From Oligosphaeraceae bacterium (GTDB lineage Bacteria > Verrucomicrobiota > Lentisphaeria > Oligosphaerales > Oligosphaeraceae): a DNA stretch of 26,059 bases. The stretch covers positions 1-26,059 of the forward strand of contig JAAYYJ010000069.1 of assembly GCA_012515455.1 (NCBI GenBank), read 5' to 3'. How positions within the stretch are numbered: position 1 is the stretch's first letter; each line of letters begins with the position of its first letter. Under the pieces are notes generated by a model. It did not search any database. It had not been told where the DNA came from and was given only the letters and a program-made list of their open reading frames with translations. Of this stretch, positions 14,256-22,704 are shown piece by piece. The position numbers and the translations under genes are program-made.

Positions 14256-15767
14256 TCACTGCAGCAGACTAGTGAGAATGCGGGCTATGCAGCAGTTGTC
14301 CGTTGCTTCCCGAAACCGTTCGGAGTGTTTGCCGCTGGCGCTGGTCTGGACCGGCAAGCTGCTGTGACCGCCGGTTTTCCAGGAAATTCCCCGCCGTTGG
14401 TTGCAGATAACCGTCACCTGCCGGGTCAGAGACAGGCGCGGGAATTTCTGCAGCAGTTTTTTGTGCTCGGCCGCCAACTTCGCCTGCGCGGCGCTGAATT
14501 CCTGTTCCAGGAGGGGTATTTCTGCGTTCGGCCGCCCGAGCTTCCGGGCCGCAAAATCCTGCTCCAGGGCGGTGCTCTGGCGCTGGTATTCGGCCCGCTG
14601 CCGTTCCAGCTGGAAGGAGAGCTCGATCTGCTGGCGCTCAGCGGCGGTCAATCCGCCCGGCAGTCCGAAGTCGGCCTCGACCAGGGCCAGGACAGTATCC
14701 AGGGTGGTATCCGGCTGGGCGATGATCTGGCGGATTTTCGCCTCAAAGGCATCCGCGAGCTGCTGCTGCCCCCGGACTTTTTGCCATTCGGACTGGTCCT
14801 GCTGTGCCGATGCCGACAAGGTCAGGCCGCCGGTCTCATGGTCGCCGGTCACCACGATGAGGGTGTCCTCGGGATGCTGGCGGGCGAAATCCAGGGCCGC
14901 GCTGATGCACCTGTCCAGCCCCAGCATTTCCCCCAGCATCAGCTCAGTCTGGTTGCCGTGCGCGGCATAATCAATCAGCCCGCCCTCGACCATCAGGAAG
15001 AATCCCCCGGGGTTGTCGAGCAGCTCAATGCCCTTGCGGGTCAAGTCCAGCAGAGTGAGTGCGCCGCTTGGGGCCGTGAGTTCGTAAGGCAGCGCGCCGG
15101 CCTGAGCAAAGACCATCACCTTTGCGGCAGGGTCAGGGGACAGACTCCGGAAAGCCGCAGCGTCCTCTTTGCAGACCACATAGCCGGCCTGGGCCGCCAG
15201 TTCGTAGAGATTGCCGCGGTAGCGGGGTGATTCCTGGTTGTCGTGCGCCTGCAGCCCGCCGCCGGCAAAGTAGTGGAAGCCGGACTCGATCATGTCCAGT
15301 CCGATTTCATAGTACATACTGCGGCTGGGAACCGTGGCATAGAAGGCTCCCGGGGTGGCATGATTCAGAGTCACACTGGAGACAATACCGACCCGGCGCC
15401 CATGGCGCAGGGCGAGCTTGGCAATCGAATCCAGGGGCTTCCCCTCCGGGTCGACGCCCAGAGACAGGTTGTTGGTCTTCTGCCCGCAGGCAATCGCGGT
15501 GCCGCTGGCAGCAGAGTCGGTGACCTCCTGGTTCGCGGACCGGGTGGTGGTCAGGGTATTGACCGGCAGGTTGTTCATCTTCAAGCCCTGCCCGGTGCAG
15601 GCCAGGGCATATTGCTCGCCCAGCTCCCGTTGCGGGGTGGACATCCCGTCACCGATAAACAGAAACACATATTTGACCGACTCTGGCGCAGGCTGTCCCC
15701 GGAGCGGCAGGCGAGCGGGGCCCAGCAGCAGGACGAGGACGAGAAAAAAACAGACTTTCAGGTGCAT
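14256..15767 (-). CDS. Secreted alkaline phosphatase with a coiled-coil-like insertion
   Basis: A 503-residue exported phosphomonoesterase. The ATG at 15767 is chosen because GGAG lies 8 bases upstream and a signal peptide follows (KVCFFLVLVLLLGPARLPLRG). FLFIGDGMS carries a metal-binding Asp40, and VTDSAASGTAIACG is the family signature with nucleophile Ser85. EGGLIDYAAHGN, VTGDHETGGLTL and a terminal TGGHSSLPV supply the remaining zinc and magnesium ligands. Between the last two motifs is an insertion of about 130 residues rich in Gln, Glu, Ala and Leu (SFQLERQRAEYQRQSTALEQ). It is predicted to be helical or coiled-coil and is longer than in the E. coli enzyme. The gene lies 41 bases behind the HAD hydrolase gene, in the same likely operon. 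It releases phosphate from organic esters in the periplasm. Confidence 0.94.
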   Translation of the reverse strand: MHLKVCFFLVLVLLLGPARLPLRGQPAPESVKYVFLFIGDGMSTPQRELGEQYALACTGQGLKMNNLPVNTLTTTRSANQEVTDSAASGTAIACGQKTNNLSLGVDPEGKPLDSIAKLALRHGRRVGIVSSVTLNHATPGAFYATVPSRSMYYEIGLDMIESGFHYFAGGGLQAHDNQESPRYRGNLYELAAQAGYVVCKEDAAAFRSLSPDPAAKVMVFAQAGALPYELTAPSGALTLLDLTRKGIELLDNPGGFFLMVEGGLIDYAAHGNQTELMLGEMLGLDRCISAALDFARQHPEDTLIVVTGDHETGGLTLSASAQQDQSEWQKVRGQQQLADAFEAKIRQIIAQPDTTLDTVLALVEADFGLPGGLTAAERQQIELSFQLERQRAEYQRQSTALEQDFAARKLGRPNAEIPLLEQEFSAAQAKLAAEHKKLLQKFPRLSLTRQVTVICNQRRGISWKTGGHSSLPVQTSASGKHSERFREATDNCCIARILTSLLQ

Positions 15768-15808
15768 AATATTGACTCCAACTGGCAGCCGAGATAAGCA
15801 ACACAAAA

Positions 15809-16567
15809 TTATTGGTTCAGCAGAGAAACGAATTCCGGCAGGGTCAGCAGGCGGACCCGGTCGGACTGCCGGGCCCGGGTCAGCTCGGCTGGAGTGCCGT
15901 ATCCCCAGGGAGCATAGCAGAGGCGCACCCGGTCCAGAGCAGGAATGCTGGCGACCAGTTCCAGGGTCTGCAGGCGGTCTTCCACAAAAATAATCTCCTG
16001 TGCGCCCTGGTTGAGGAATTGCAGCAGGGCCAGTTCTTTTTTCGGCTGTCGTTCCAGGCCCCAGACCTGTGCCGCCGGGCAGTCCACGCCCTGTCCGCTG
16101 AGCAGCTGCAGCACGAAGCGCTCCTGCTTGGTGGTGAGGATTACCACCTCTTTCCGGGACAGTGCCTGCTGCAAGGCTGCGATCACTCCGGGATAGAACC
16201 GGTGCGTGTTCAGCCAGCCGGTCAGGTCCTGCTGAATCCACTGGTCGCGGCAGTCGCCAAAGAGCCGCTTCAGTTCTGCGGGGCCGAGGGCGGTCTCCTG
16301 CATCAGGCGTGCCAGATGGTGCTCCAAGTCCTTTTGAAAAGCCTCCTGGGGCAGCTTTTCCTGCAGCATTTTCAGCATCAGGATGGACTGGTATCCGGTC
16401 TCCAGGAAGGGTCGCACGGTGCAGAAGGCGGAGATTGCTTTTGCCGGTGCTTCCGGTTCAGGAAAATCTGCCGGCCAGAGCTGCCTGGCGCAGCGCCAGG
16501 CGCTGGCTGCGGTCTCGGCTGCGCTGTCGCAGATCACACCATCGAAATCCAAGGCTAATAATGACAT
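15809..16567 (-). CDS. HAD superfamily hydrolase
   Basis: A 252-residue cytoplasmic HAD-fold phosphatase-like protein. Motif I is LDFDGVICDS (Asp7 nucleophile, Asp9). Motif II is VVILTTKQ with the phosphate-binding Thr, motif III is the Lys in QPKKELALL, and motif IV is IIFVEDRLQTL. The helical cap lies between motifs I and II (about residues 15-130), as in subfamily I enzymes such as phosphoglycolate phosphatase. The substrate is unknown. AGGA lies upstream of the ATG. The gene begins 42 bases after the esterase stop and ends 41 bases before the alkaline phosphatase start, so it is probably co-transcribed with both. Confidence 0.9.
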   Translation of the reverse strand: MSLLALDFDGVICDSAAETAASAWRCARQLWPADFPEPEAPAKAISAFCTVRPFLETGYQSILMLKMLQEKLPQEAFQKDLEHHLARLMQETALGPAELKRLFGDCRDQWIQQDLTGWLNTHRFYPGVIAALQQALSRKEVVILTTKQERFVLQLLSGQGVDCPAAQVWGLERQPKKELALLQFLNQGAQEIIFVEDRLQTLELVASIPALDRVRLCYAPWGYGTPAELTRARQSDRVRLLTLPEFVSLLNQ

Positions 16568-16609
16568 ATTGGGGTATTCCTGTTGCAGAAGTTCGCTCCC
16601 GCAGGGGTG

Positions 16610-18667
16610 TTATTTGTCGGTCCGGAAGGGTGAGGCCGGGAATCCCTCGCGGTTGTACAAATTGGCATTGCCGGGATAGCGGGCCCAGGCATAGCGGACC
16701 GCACGGGGCTCGGGCACCGCAGGCGACCAGACCAGGACCGTGTCCTGCTCAACCACTGCTTCCGCCCAGAAGTACTTCCCGTCCGCTCCGGCAATCGCAA
16801 AACTGCCCAAGTTATCACCCTGGACCTTCAGGCCGTTGTCAGCATTGTGGAAGTAGATGCGGATTTTATCGCCCTCGCGTTTCTGGCGCCGGTACAGCGG
16901 CCCGGCGGAAATCGGCTGATAGCCATAGCAGATTCTTTCCGCTTCCCGGGCCAGGCGCAGCCCCAGCGGTCTTTTGTTGGCGGGATGGATGTCGGAATGG
17001 TCGCCGATGTCAATGCTGACCGCCATGCCGGTGTGATGCTCTTGCAGCAGCGCGGCCTGTGCCTCCCGCAGATATGACCAGTCATCGTTCTCGGGCTCCC
17101 GCAGCTGCCAGAAATCATCGGGCAGGCGGTCGGTGGGGGTGGCCTGCTGATACGCCGCCAGCTGCACCAGCACGAAGGCGAGGTCCGGGTCCTGCCACTG
17201 CCGCCGCCAGTCTTGCAGCAGGGCCTGCTGCAAGGCAAGGTACTGCCGGTGCTGGGCGGCATTGGACTCGCCCTGGTACCAGATGGCGCCCCGGATCGGG
17301 TAGCGCGTCCAGGGGAAAATCATGGCATTGAATAGCGTGGTGGGGAATTTAGGTGAGGAGGCATCGGCGGTTTTGGCCGGCCGGGGGGAGTAGGAATTAG
17401 GCACCACGGTGAATTCCACCGCGAATTTCCATTCGCCGCTCAGGCTTATCTGCGTTCCTGTTTCGCCGCGGGGCCGGATGTAGAGCGCCTGGGCTGGTCC
17501 GGTCATGCCGAAGGCTCCGCTGTAATTCACCAGCTGTACCGCGATGGTATTTAGCTGCCCGGCTTTGACCCGGCTGGCCGGCACCGTGTAGACCCGGGGT
17601 TTCTCGTAGTACAGGGGTTCCTCCGAACCGGTCTGCCCCAGCGGCTTGCCGTTGAAGAAGGAAAAATCGCACTCATCGATGGCCCCCAGTCCGACCTCCA
17701 GGTCCAGTCCCTGCCAGCCGGCGGGGATCATGAACTTGCGGCGGTACCAGTACACTCCCGGTGCATTCAAGGTCAGGGACTGCGGCAATTGCACCCCCTG
17801 CCAGGAATCATCACCATAATCTTCATGGTGGTATTCTGCCGCCCGTTCTGATTTCTTGCCGCCCAGTTCCCGGAAGGTTTTTTCCCATTCTTCCTGTTCC
17901 TGGCGCTCCCGGGTTGCGATGCGGCCCTGGTTATGGAGCAAGTCGTCGATGTCCTGCAGCCGTGCGGTCATTCCGGCCGCGACAAACCCCTGGCGGCTGA
18001 TCCAGCTCTCGATAGGCGTCCCCCCCCAGCTGCAATTAATCAGTCCGATGGGCACTTGCAGGTCCTCGGCCAGTTGCTTGCCGAAGAAATATCCCACGGC
18101 GCTGAAGCGCAAAGCGGACTCCGGACTGCATACCGCCCAGCCCGGTCCGGCGATGTCCTGTACCGGTCCCTGGGGCGCGATAGCGGCACAGAGGTTGGTG
18201 TTGAACAGGCGGATATTGTTGTAATTGGCCTGCGCGGCTTCTTCTCGACCATCGGGGATGCGGAAGAAAACCCGTTCCCCCCACAGCGGCATGGCCATAT
18301 TCGATTGTCCGGAGCAGAGCCAGACTTCACCTATCAGCACATCCTGCAGGCGGATGGTCTTGCCCTCGGCGCCCTGTACCTCCAGGGTATAAGGCCCGCC
18401 GGCGGGCAGCGCCGGCAGCACTGCGGTCCATTCGTTGTGCTGGTCAGCGAAGGCCACGCTGACTTTGTCGGCCAGGCGCACTATCACCGCTTCCCGGGCC
18501 GGGCAGGTGCCGCTGATTTTAATCGGCCGGTCGCGCTGCAGGACGCAGTGGTCGGTGAAGACCTGGTACAGACTGAACTCCCGGGCCAGCTTGTCCTCCT
18601 CGACAGCGCTGATACAGGACCCGGCGACCACTGCGGCGGCGGCAGAACTCAAAATTGTTTTCAGCAT
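16610..18667 (-). CDS. Sialate O-acetylesterase-like secreted esterase
   Basis: A 685-residue exported SGNH-type carbohydrate esterase. The N-terminus is a signal peptide (TILSSAAAAVVAGSC); Cys18 gives a weak lipobox, so it may be a lipoprotein. EVWLCSGQSNMAMPL carries the catalytic Ser122, and IGLINCSWGGTPIESW and AIWYQGESNA are the oxyanion-hole blocks. IDIGDHSDIHPANKRPLGLRLA supplies the terminal Asp and His. A jelly-roll-like insertion (about 300-420, WYRRKFMIPAGWQGLDLEVG) is usual in bacterial sialate acetylesterases. Family members remove acetyl groups from sialic acids or plant polysaccharides. The start lies 5 bases after the miaB stop, so the gene is probably translated from the miaB operon. 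This suggests use of decorated glycans, perhaps mucin. Confidence 0.92.
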   Translation of the reverse strand: MLKTILSSAAAAVVAGSCISAVEEDKLAREFSLYQVFTDHCVLQRDRPIKISGTCPAREAVIVRLADKVSVAFADQHNEWTAVLPALPAGGPYTLEVQGAEGKTIRLQDVLIGEVWLCSGQSNMAMPLWGERVFFRIPDGREEAAQANYNNIRLFNTNLCAAIAPQGPVQDIAGPGWAVCSPESALRFSAVGYFFGKQLAEDLQVPIGLINCSWGGTPIESWISRQGFVAAGMTARLQDIDDLLHNQGRIATRERQEQEEWEKTFRELGGKKSERAAEYHHEDYGDDSWQGVQLPQSLTLNAPGVYWYRRKFMIPAGWQGLDLEVGLGAIDECDFSFFNGKPLGQTGSEEPLYYEKPRVYTVPASRVKAGQLNTIAVQLVNYSGAFGMTGPAQALYIRPRGETGTQISLSGEWKFAVEFTVVPNSYSPRPAKTADASSPKFPTTLFNAMIFPWTRYPIRGAIWYQGESNAAQHRQYLALQQALLQDWRRQWQDPDLAFVLVQLAAYQQATPTDRLPDDFWQLREPENDDWSYLREAQAALLQEHHTGMAVSIDIGDHSDIHPANKRPLGLRLAREAERICYGYQPISAGPLYRRQKREGDKIRIYFHNADNGLKVQGDNLGSFAIAGADGKYFWAEAVVEQDTVLVWSPAVPEPRAVRYAWARYPGNANLYNREGFPASPFRTDK

Positions 18668-18672
18668 CCCGG

Positions 18673-20034
18673 TTATCCTTGTGAATTTATCTGTAATTCC
18701 CCGAACAACGAGTTCGCGGTGCTGCGCTGGACCAGCATTGGGTGGATTTGTCCCGCTTTCACCTCGGTCCGGGGCGGGAACAGGCAGACCTTGTTCAGGT
18801 CCGTACGGCCGGTCCAGCGGCTGGGATTGCGCTTGCTCTCGCCCTCCACCAGCACCTCGACGATTTGCCCCAGAAAACGGCGGTTGCGGGCGCTGACCCC
18901 CGCGGCCAGATCATCCAGCAGCAGCTGATTGCGGAGATGTTTTTCGGCCTCGGGGACGTCATCGGTCAGGGTTTCCGCTGCCCGGGTCCCTTCCCGTTGC
19001 GAGTAGCGGAAGATGTAGGCCATATCGTATTCGACCTCCAGCATCAGCTCGCGGGTAAGATTGAATTCCTCGCGGGTCTCACCCGGGAAACCGACGATGA
19101 CATCGGTGGTGAAAGTGGCCTGCGGGGCCAGCTCGCGGATGGCCGCGATCCGTTGGCGGTATTCTGCCGCACTGTAGTTCCGGTGCATCAATTTCAGAAT
19201 GCGGTCACAGCCGGATTGCACCGGGATGTGGAAGGACTTGCAGACCTTGGGCAGGGAGCAGACGGTCTCAATGAATTTGCGGTTCATAAAACTCACATGC
19301 GGGGAGGTGAAGCGGATTCGCTCCAGCCCGCGGATGTCCTGCAACGCCAGCAGCAGGTCGGCGAAGCCGGAGAAATCCTTCGTCCAGGTGCCGGCCTGGC
19401 GGGCTTCCGCCACCATGTACGCGGTGATATTTTGCCCCAGCAGCAGTATCTCCCGGCAGCCGTCGGCGACCAGCCGCTCGACTTCTGCGGTGATGGCCGG
19501 AATCGGCCGGCTCTTCTCCCGCCCCCGGGTGTACGGGACGATGCAGTAGGTGCAGAACTGATTGCAGCCCCGCATCACGGAAACATAAGCCAGCCAGTGC
19601 CCCGGCTGATGCAAATCAAGCTCCGGCGCGATTTCCGGTCCCTGGGTCAAGGCGGCGAAATGGCGGCGTTCCTGCTGCAGCGCGGCCAGTGTCCCGGGGA
19701 TGCTCTGCAGCTGGTCGGTCCCGGTCACAAAATCGAGATGGGGCAGTTCGGCAAAAAGCTCCTCTCCGCGGCGCTGGGCCAGGCAGCCGACTAGACCGAG
19801 GATCAGCCCGGGTTTCTGACGCTTCAGGCGCTTCAACAGTCCCATCTTGCCGACGGCTTTGCGCTCCGCCTGCTCGCGTACGCTGCAGGTGTTCAGGATA
19901 ATGATGTCGGCAGTGGCCTCGTCGGGCGCCGCACGGTACCCGTGGCTGAGCAGGAGGCAGGACAAGGCTTCGGAGTCCCGCTCATTCATTTGGCAGCCGT
20001 AAGTTTTCAGATAAAAAGAGAGCATCTGGTTCAT
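18673..20034 (-). CDS. miaB: tRNA-2-methylthio-N6-dimethylallyladenosine synthase
   Basis: A 453-residue radical-SAM methylthiotransferase that adds the ms2 group to i6A37 of tRNAs reading UNN codons. The N-terminal UPF0004 domain has Cys14 (TYGCQMNERD), Cys50 (LNTCSVRE) and Cys84 (GLVGCLAQR), which bind the auxiliary 4Fe-4S cluster. The radical-SAM motif MRGCNQFCTYCIVPYTRG gives Cys157, Cys161 and Cys164. IRFTSPHVSFMNRKFIE, IPVQSGCDRILKLMHR and TTDVIVGFPGET are standard MiaB blocks, and a TRAM domain (about 385-447) ends the protein. NTCSVRE and the TYGCQMN start favour MiaB over MtaB and RimO. The start overlaps the stop of the ABC ATPase gene (ATGA, 20034-20031), so they are translationally coupled. 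Confidence 0.95.
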   Translation of the reverse strand: MNQMLSFYLKTYGCQMNERDSEALSCLLLSHGYRAAPDEATADIIILNTCSVREQAERKAVGKMGLLKRLKRQKPGLILGLVGCLAQRRGEELFAELPHLDFVTGTDQLQSIPGTLAALQQERRHFAALTQGPEIAPELDLHQPGHWLAYVSVMRGCNQFCTYCIVPYTRGREKSRPIPAITAEVERLVADGCREILLLGQNITAYMVAEARQAGTWTKDFSGFADLLLALQDIRGLERIRFTSPHVSFMNRKFIETVCSLPKVCKSFHIPVQSGCDRILKLMHRNYSAAEYRQRIAAIRELAPQATFTTDVIVGFPGETREEFNLTRELMLEVEYDMAYIFRYSQREGTRAAETLTDDVPEAEKHLRNQLLLDDLAAGVSARNRRFLGQIVEVLVEGESKRNPSRWTGRTDLNKVCLFPPRTEVKAGQIHPMLVQRSTANSLFGELQINSQG

Positions 20035-21629
20035 GATTGTGACATGGTCCCGGCGGCAGTGGGCTGGGCGGCGACGCCAGTGGCCAGGTACATGATGTTT
20101 TCTTCGCTGACGGCCTCGTTCTCCAGGAACCCCTCCAGGTGCCCTTCACGCATCACCGCCACCCGGCGGCAAAGGCCGATTACTTCTTCCAGGTCGGAAG
20201 AGATCAGCAGGCAGGCAATGCCCTGCTCCAGCAGTCGGTGAATAAAACTGTAGACCTCACTGCGAGCCTGCAAATCGATGCCGCGGGTGGGCTCAGCAAA
20301 GATAAACAGCAAAGGGCTGCTGTCCAGTCCCTTGGCAATGGCAACCTTCTGCTGGTTGCCGCCGCTGAGCTGGCGCAGCACACACTCGCTGTCCGCGGGC
20401 TTGATGCCGAAAGAAACAATGTGCTGCCGCACAGCGTCTTTCTCCTCGCGGACGGAGATGAAGGGATGGCAGTATTTGGGCAGCGACACCAGGGTGGTGT
20501 TGCTGCGCATGGAAAAATCACCCAGGATGCCGCTGCCTTGCCGGTCTTCCGGTAAATACGCGATGCCGGCCGCCACCGCCTCCCGGGGATGCCGGAAGCG
20601 CCGGGGAAGACCGCAGAGCCGGAATTCGCCGGCGCTGATTCTGCGGCTGCCGTACAGGCATTCGGCTAATTCGGTCCGGCCGGAACCGGGCAACCCGCAC
20701 AGGCCGAGAATCTCACCCGGGCGCAAAGACAACGACACACCACGGACGCGGGTGCCGGAAAAAATTTCCTGCAGGCGGAGGACCTCGGCGGCGTCTTCCG
20801 GTGCGGGTCTTTTTGGCGGGAAGAGCTGGCGGAATTCCCGCCCCACCATGCGGCTGGCGATGTCCTGGGCACTGAGTTCTTGGGCGGGGCGGTGGCAGAT
20901 CAGCCGACCGTCCCGCAAAATGGCGATGCTGTCGGCGATTTCTTTGACTTCACGCAGCTTATGGGAAATGAACAGGATACTGGTTCCCTGCGCTCGCAAT
21001 TTGCGCATCAGGCGGAACAGGTTTTTGATCTCGCCGGCATTCAGGACCGTGGTGGGCTCGTCCATGATCAGCAGCCGGCAAGATTGCTCCAGGGCCTTGG
21101 CAATCTCGACCTGCTGTTTTTCCGCCAGGCTCAGGGTTCCGGCCAGCCGCTCCGGGTCAAGATGGCACTCGAGGTCCTGCAGAGCCTGGGCCGACCGGGC
21201 CCGCACGGCCGGGCGGTCAAGCAACCCCCATGAGTGGCGTAACTCCCGCCCCAGGAAGATGTTCTCGTAAATGGAAAGACCGTCAATCAGGTCGGTTTCC
21301 TGGGGAATGCTGACAATCCCGGCGGCCCGGGCCTGAATCACGCTGATGCCGCGGTAGCGCCGACCGGCAAAAACAAAACTCCCCTGGCTGAGCCTGGTCA
21401 TGCCGTTCAGACATTTGCACAGGGTAGATTTCCCCGCACCATTTTCCCCTACCAGGCCGACAATTTCACCGTGCCCGAGCTGGAAATTGATATCCCTCAG
21501 CACTGGTACAGAATAATAATCTTTGCCCAGGCCGGTGGTCGCCAGCAGGAGGTCTTGCTCCGGCGGTGTACTGGATGATTCTGCTGGAGATGCGGCCGGG
21601 TGGTGCGGTCGGAGAGAAGCCTTCAGCAT
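20031..21629 (-). CDS. Sugar-type ABC importer ATP-binding protein (RbsA/MglA-like), duplicated ATPase
   Basis: A 532-residue protein with two ABC ATPase domains fused in tandem, as in RbsA, MglA and XylG. Domain 1 has Walker A GENGAGKS (61-68), signature LSLAEKQQVEIAKAL and Walker B LLIMDEPTTVL. Domain 2 has the usual degenerate Walker A (GLPGSGRTE), signature LSGGNQQKVAIAKGL, and FIFAEPTRGID. In the last of these the Walker B Asp before Glu is Ala, which is unusual even for this family. The ATG at 21629 is chosen because longer starts would overlap the lipoprotein gene; its ribosome binding site is poor. No permease or sugar-binding gene is adjacent. The partner is elsewhere, or the protein is an orphan. 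The family powers import of ribose, galactose, xylose or nucleosides. Confidence 0.9.
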   Translation of the reverse strand: MLKASLRPHHPAASPAESSSTPPEQDLLLATTGLGKDYYSVPVLRDINFQLGHGEIVGLVGENGAGKSTLCKCLNGMTRLSQGSFVFAGRRYRGISVIQARAAGIVSIPQETDLIDGLSIYENIFLGRELRHSWGLLDRPAVRARSAQALQDLECHLDPERLAGTLSLAEKQQVEIAKALEQSCRLLIMDEPTTVLNAGEIKNLFRLMRKLRAQGTSILFISHKLREVKEIADSIAILRDGRLICHRPAQELSAQDIASRMVGREFRQLFPPKRPAPEDAAEVLRLQEIFSGTRVRGVSLSLRPGEILGLCGLPGSGRTELAECLYGSRRISAGEFRLCGLPRRFRHPREAVAAGIAYLPEDRQGSGILGDFSMRSNTTLVSLPKYCHPFISVREEKDAVRQHIVSFGIKPADSECVLRQLSGGNQQKVAIAKGLDSSPLLFIFAEPTRGIDLQARSEVYSFIHRLLEQGIACLLISSDLEEVIGLCRRVAVMREGHLEGFLENEAVSEENIMYLATGVAAQPTAAGTMSQS

Positions 21630-21663
21630 GGGAGTGCCTGCAGCGCGGCGGGAAAAGCGGTGC

Positions 21664-22068
21664 TCACATCCCGCTGGCCCGCAATTCCTCATCAATGGCA
21701 ATCAGCAGCTCCTGGGAACTGGCTTTGTCGCCGGTCTTGCCGATTTTGATTTCAATGCGGGTCAGTTTGTCTTCTGTCTCCCAGGTGGTGAATTTCACCT
21801 TGGCCTCGTAGATATCTTTATACACATACACGATGTTGTTGTATTTGTTGAGCCGCATTTCCTCAATGAACTTGGCGCGTTTGGCAGTGGCCCGGATGGC
21901 CTTGTCCGTGTCATACAGGTTGCTGCTGAGCAACGCCGAGTAGGTGCCGAACAGATAACGCTCATTGCTGATGTTATGGGAGGAGACTACTTTGTTGACA
22001 CAGGAAGTCAGTTGCATTGCTACGCAGAACAAAATGATGAGGCCAGCCAAAATCTTGATTTTACGCAT
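21664..22068 (-). CDS. Small lipoprotein, DUF3568-like
   Basis: A 134-residue protein with a classic lipoprotein signal: a basic MRKIK, a hydrophobic core and lipobox QLTSC (Cys23). The mature part (about 110 residues) has alternating short strands and helices: ERYLFGTYSALLSSNLYDTDKAIRATAKRA, NIVYVYKDIYEAKVKFTTW and LTRIEIKIGKTGDKASSQELLIAIDEEL. The last two describe a small beta-sheet with a helix. This pattern resembles the DUF3568 lipoproteins seen in Lentisphaerota and some Deltaproteobacteria; the assignment is from memory of the pattern. AAGGAAAG precedes the ATG. It is the first gene of the minus-strand series leading to the ABC ATPase, with a 34-base gap. Function unknown. Confidence 0.75.
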   Translation of the reverse strand: MRKIKILAGLIILFCVAMQLTSCVNKVVSSHNISNERYLFGTYSALLSSNLYDTDKAIRATAKRAKFIEEMRLNKYNNIVYVYKDIYEAKVKFTTWETEDKLTRIEIKIGKTGDKASSQELLIAIDEELRASGM

Positions 22069-22422
22069 AATCTTTCCTTGCCTGAAGTTAATATCTTAGG
22101 GACTGTCGACAATTGCCATTAATATGATTGCGATTGCCGTAAAGACAACTGCAGCAGGGAACTTTTTTCGTGTTTTCACAGTTTTTCGCGCGAACCGTCT
22201 GTGGCAATCGTGCAGTCTGGCTGCCGCTCAGCCGGTGGGGAAGATGGGGCGGGGCGGGGGGAGGAAAAATACTGCGATTGCGGGCGGGAACCGGCCGCAC
22301 TGCTCGCGCGCCGGAGAGACCCGCCTCTCCTGCCGGAGAACGCGGCGCCGTGGGGGGCGCTCGGCGGCACAAACAGCCCCCCCTCCGCGAGAGGTTTCTT
22401 GGGCGGTTTTTGGGCTCCGGGC
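22069..22422. other. G+C-rich intergenic region, no gene seen
   Basis: This 350-base stretch lies between the divergent lipoprotein and tRNA-His genes. It contains G-runs (GGGGCGGGGCGGGGGGAGG at about 22247-22265) and a string of CGCG- and CCGG-rich segments. Open frames on both strands are low-complexity (Arg, Gly, Pro, Ala) and have no recognisable protein. The left part presumably holds the promoter of the lipoprotein operon. I could not pick a convincing -10/-35 pair there. Confidence 0.5.
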
Positions 22423-22452
22423 TTGCTTTTTGCTATTCAGGAGTCATATTAT
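22423..22452 (+). promoter_or_regulatory. Probable sigma-70-type promoter of tRNA-His
   Basis: TTGCTT (22423-22428), an 18-base spacer and TATTAT (22447-22452) fit a housekeeping promoter. The predicted start is a few bases before the tRNA's first base at 22471. It is the only A+T-rich patch in a very G+C-rich region. Confidence 0.5.
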
Positions 22453-22470
22453 AACAGTTCCCTGCTTAAT

Positions 22471-22548
22471 GGTGGCTGTAGCTCAGTTGGTCAGAGCGTC
22501 TGGTTGTGGCCCAGAAGGTCGCCGGTTCGAGACCGGTCAGTCACCCCA
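22471..22548 (+). tRNA. tRNA-His (anticodon GTG)
   Basis: A complete cloverleaf. The extra G at 22471 (G-1) pairs with C73 (22545), the histidine identity element. Acceptor GTGGCTG (22472-22478) pairs with CAGTCAC (22538-22544) with one G-U. The D-arm is GCTC...GAGC. Anticodon stem TCTGG/CCAGA encloses the loop TTGTGGC, with anticodon GTG at 22506-22508. The T-arm is CCGGT-TCGAGA-ACCGG-like (GCCGGTTCGAGACCGGT), and the 3' CCA is encoded at 22546-22548. It reads CAC and CAU codons. A strong terminator follows at once, so this is a single-gene transcription unit. Confidence 0.96.
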
Positions 22549-22560
22549 TGCTGAGACTTC

Positions 22561-22591
22561 GCCGCAGGCTTTGCGCCTGCGGCTTTTTTTT
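22561..22591 (+). terminator. Strong rho-independent terminator after tRNA-His
   Basis: GCCGCAGGC (22561-22569), loop TTTGC, GCCTGCGGC (22575-22583), then eight T's (22584-22591). The stem is a perfect 9 bp and G+C-rich. Confidence 0.95.
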
Positions 22592-22704
22592 GTCCCGACC
22601 AATATCGCCCCTCGCTATTTGCTAATTGCCTGCAATAGTATACATTATTCGCAGGCTGCGATTTTGACCGGGCGCACAATATTGGCAAAAAGAAAGGGAC
22701 GCTG

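Noticed and set aside
14190..15230. 346-codon plus-strand frame opposite the alkaline phosphatase gene
   Set aside because: It has no domain, and the minus strand has the complete phosphatase.
18742..19794. 350-codon plus-strand frame opposite miaB
   Set aside because: miaB on the minus strand has all family motifs; the opposite frame is a G+C-driven antisense frame.
20278..21270. 330-codon plus-strand frame opposite the ABC ATPase gene
   Set aside because: The ATPase motifs on the minus strand are unambiguous; this frame is rich in Arg and Ser, as antisense frames in G+C-rich DNA are.
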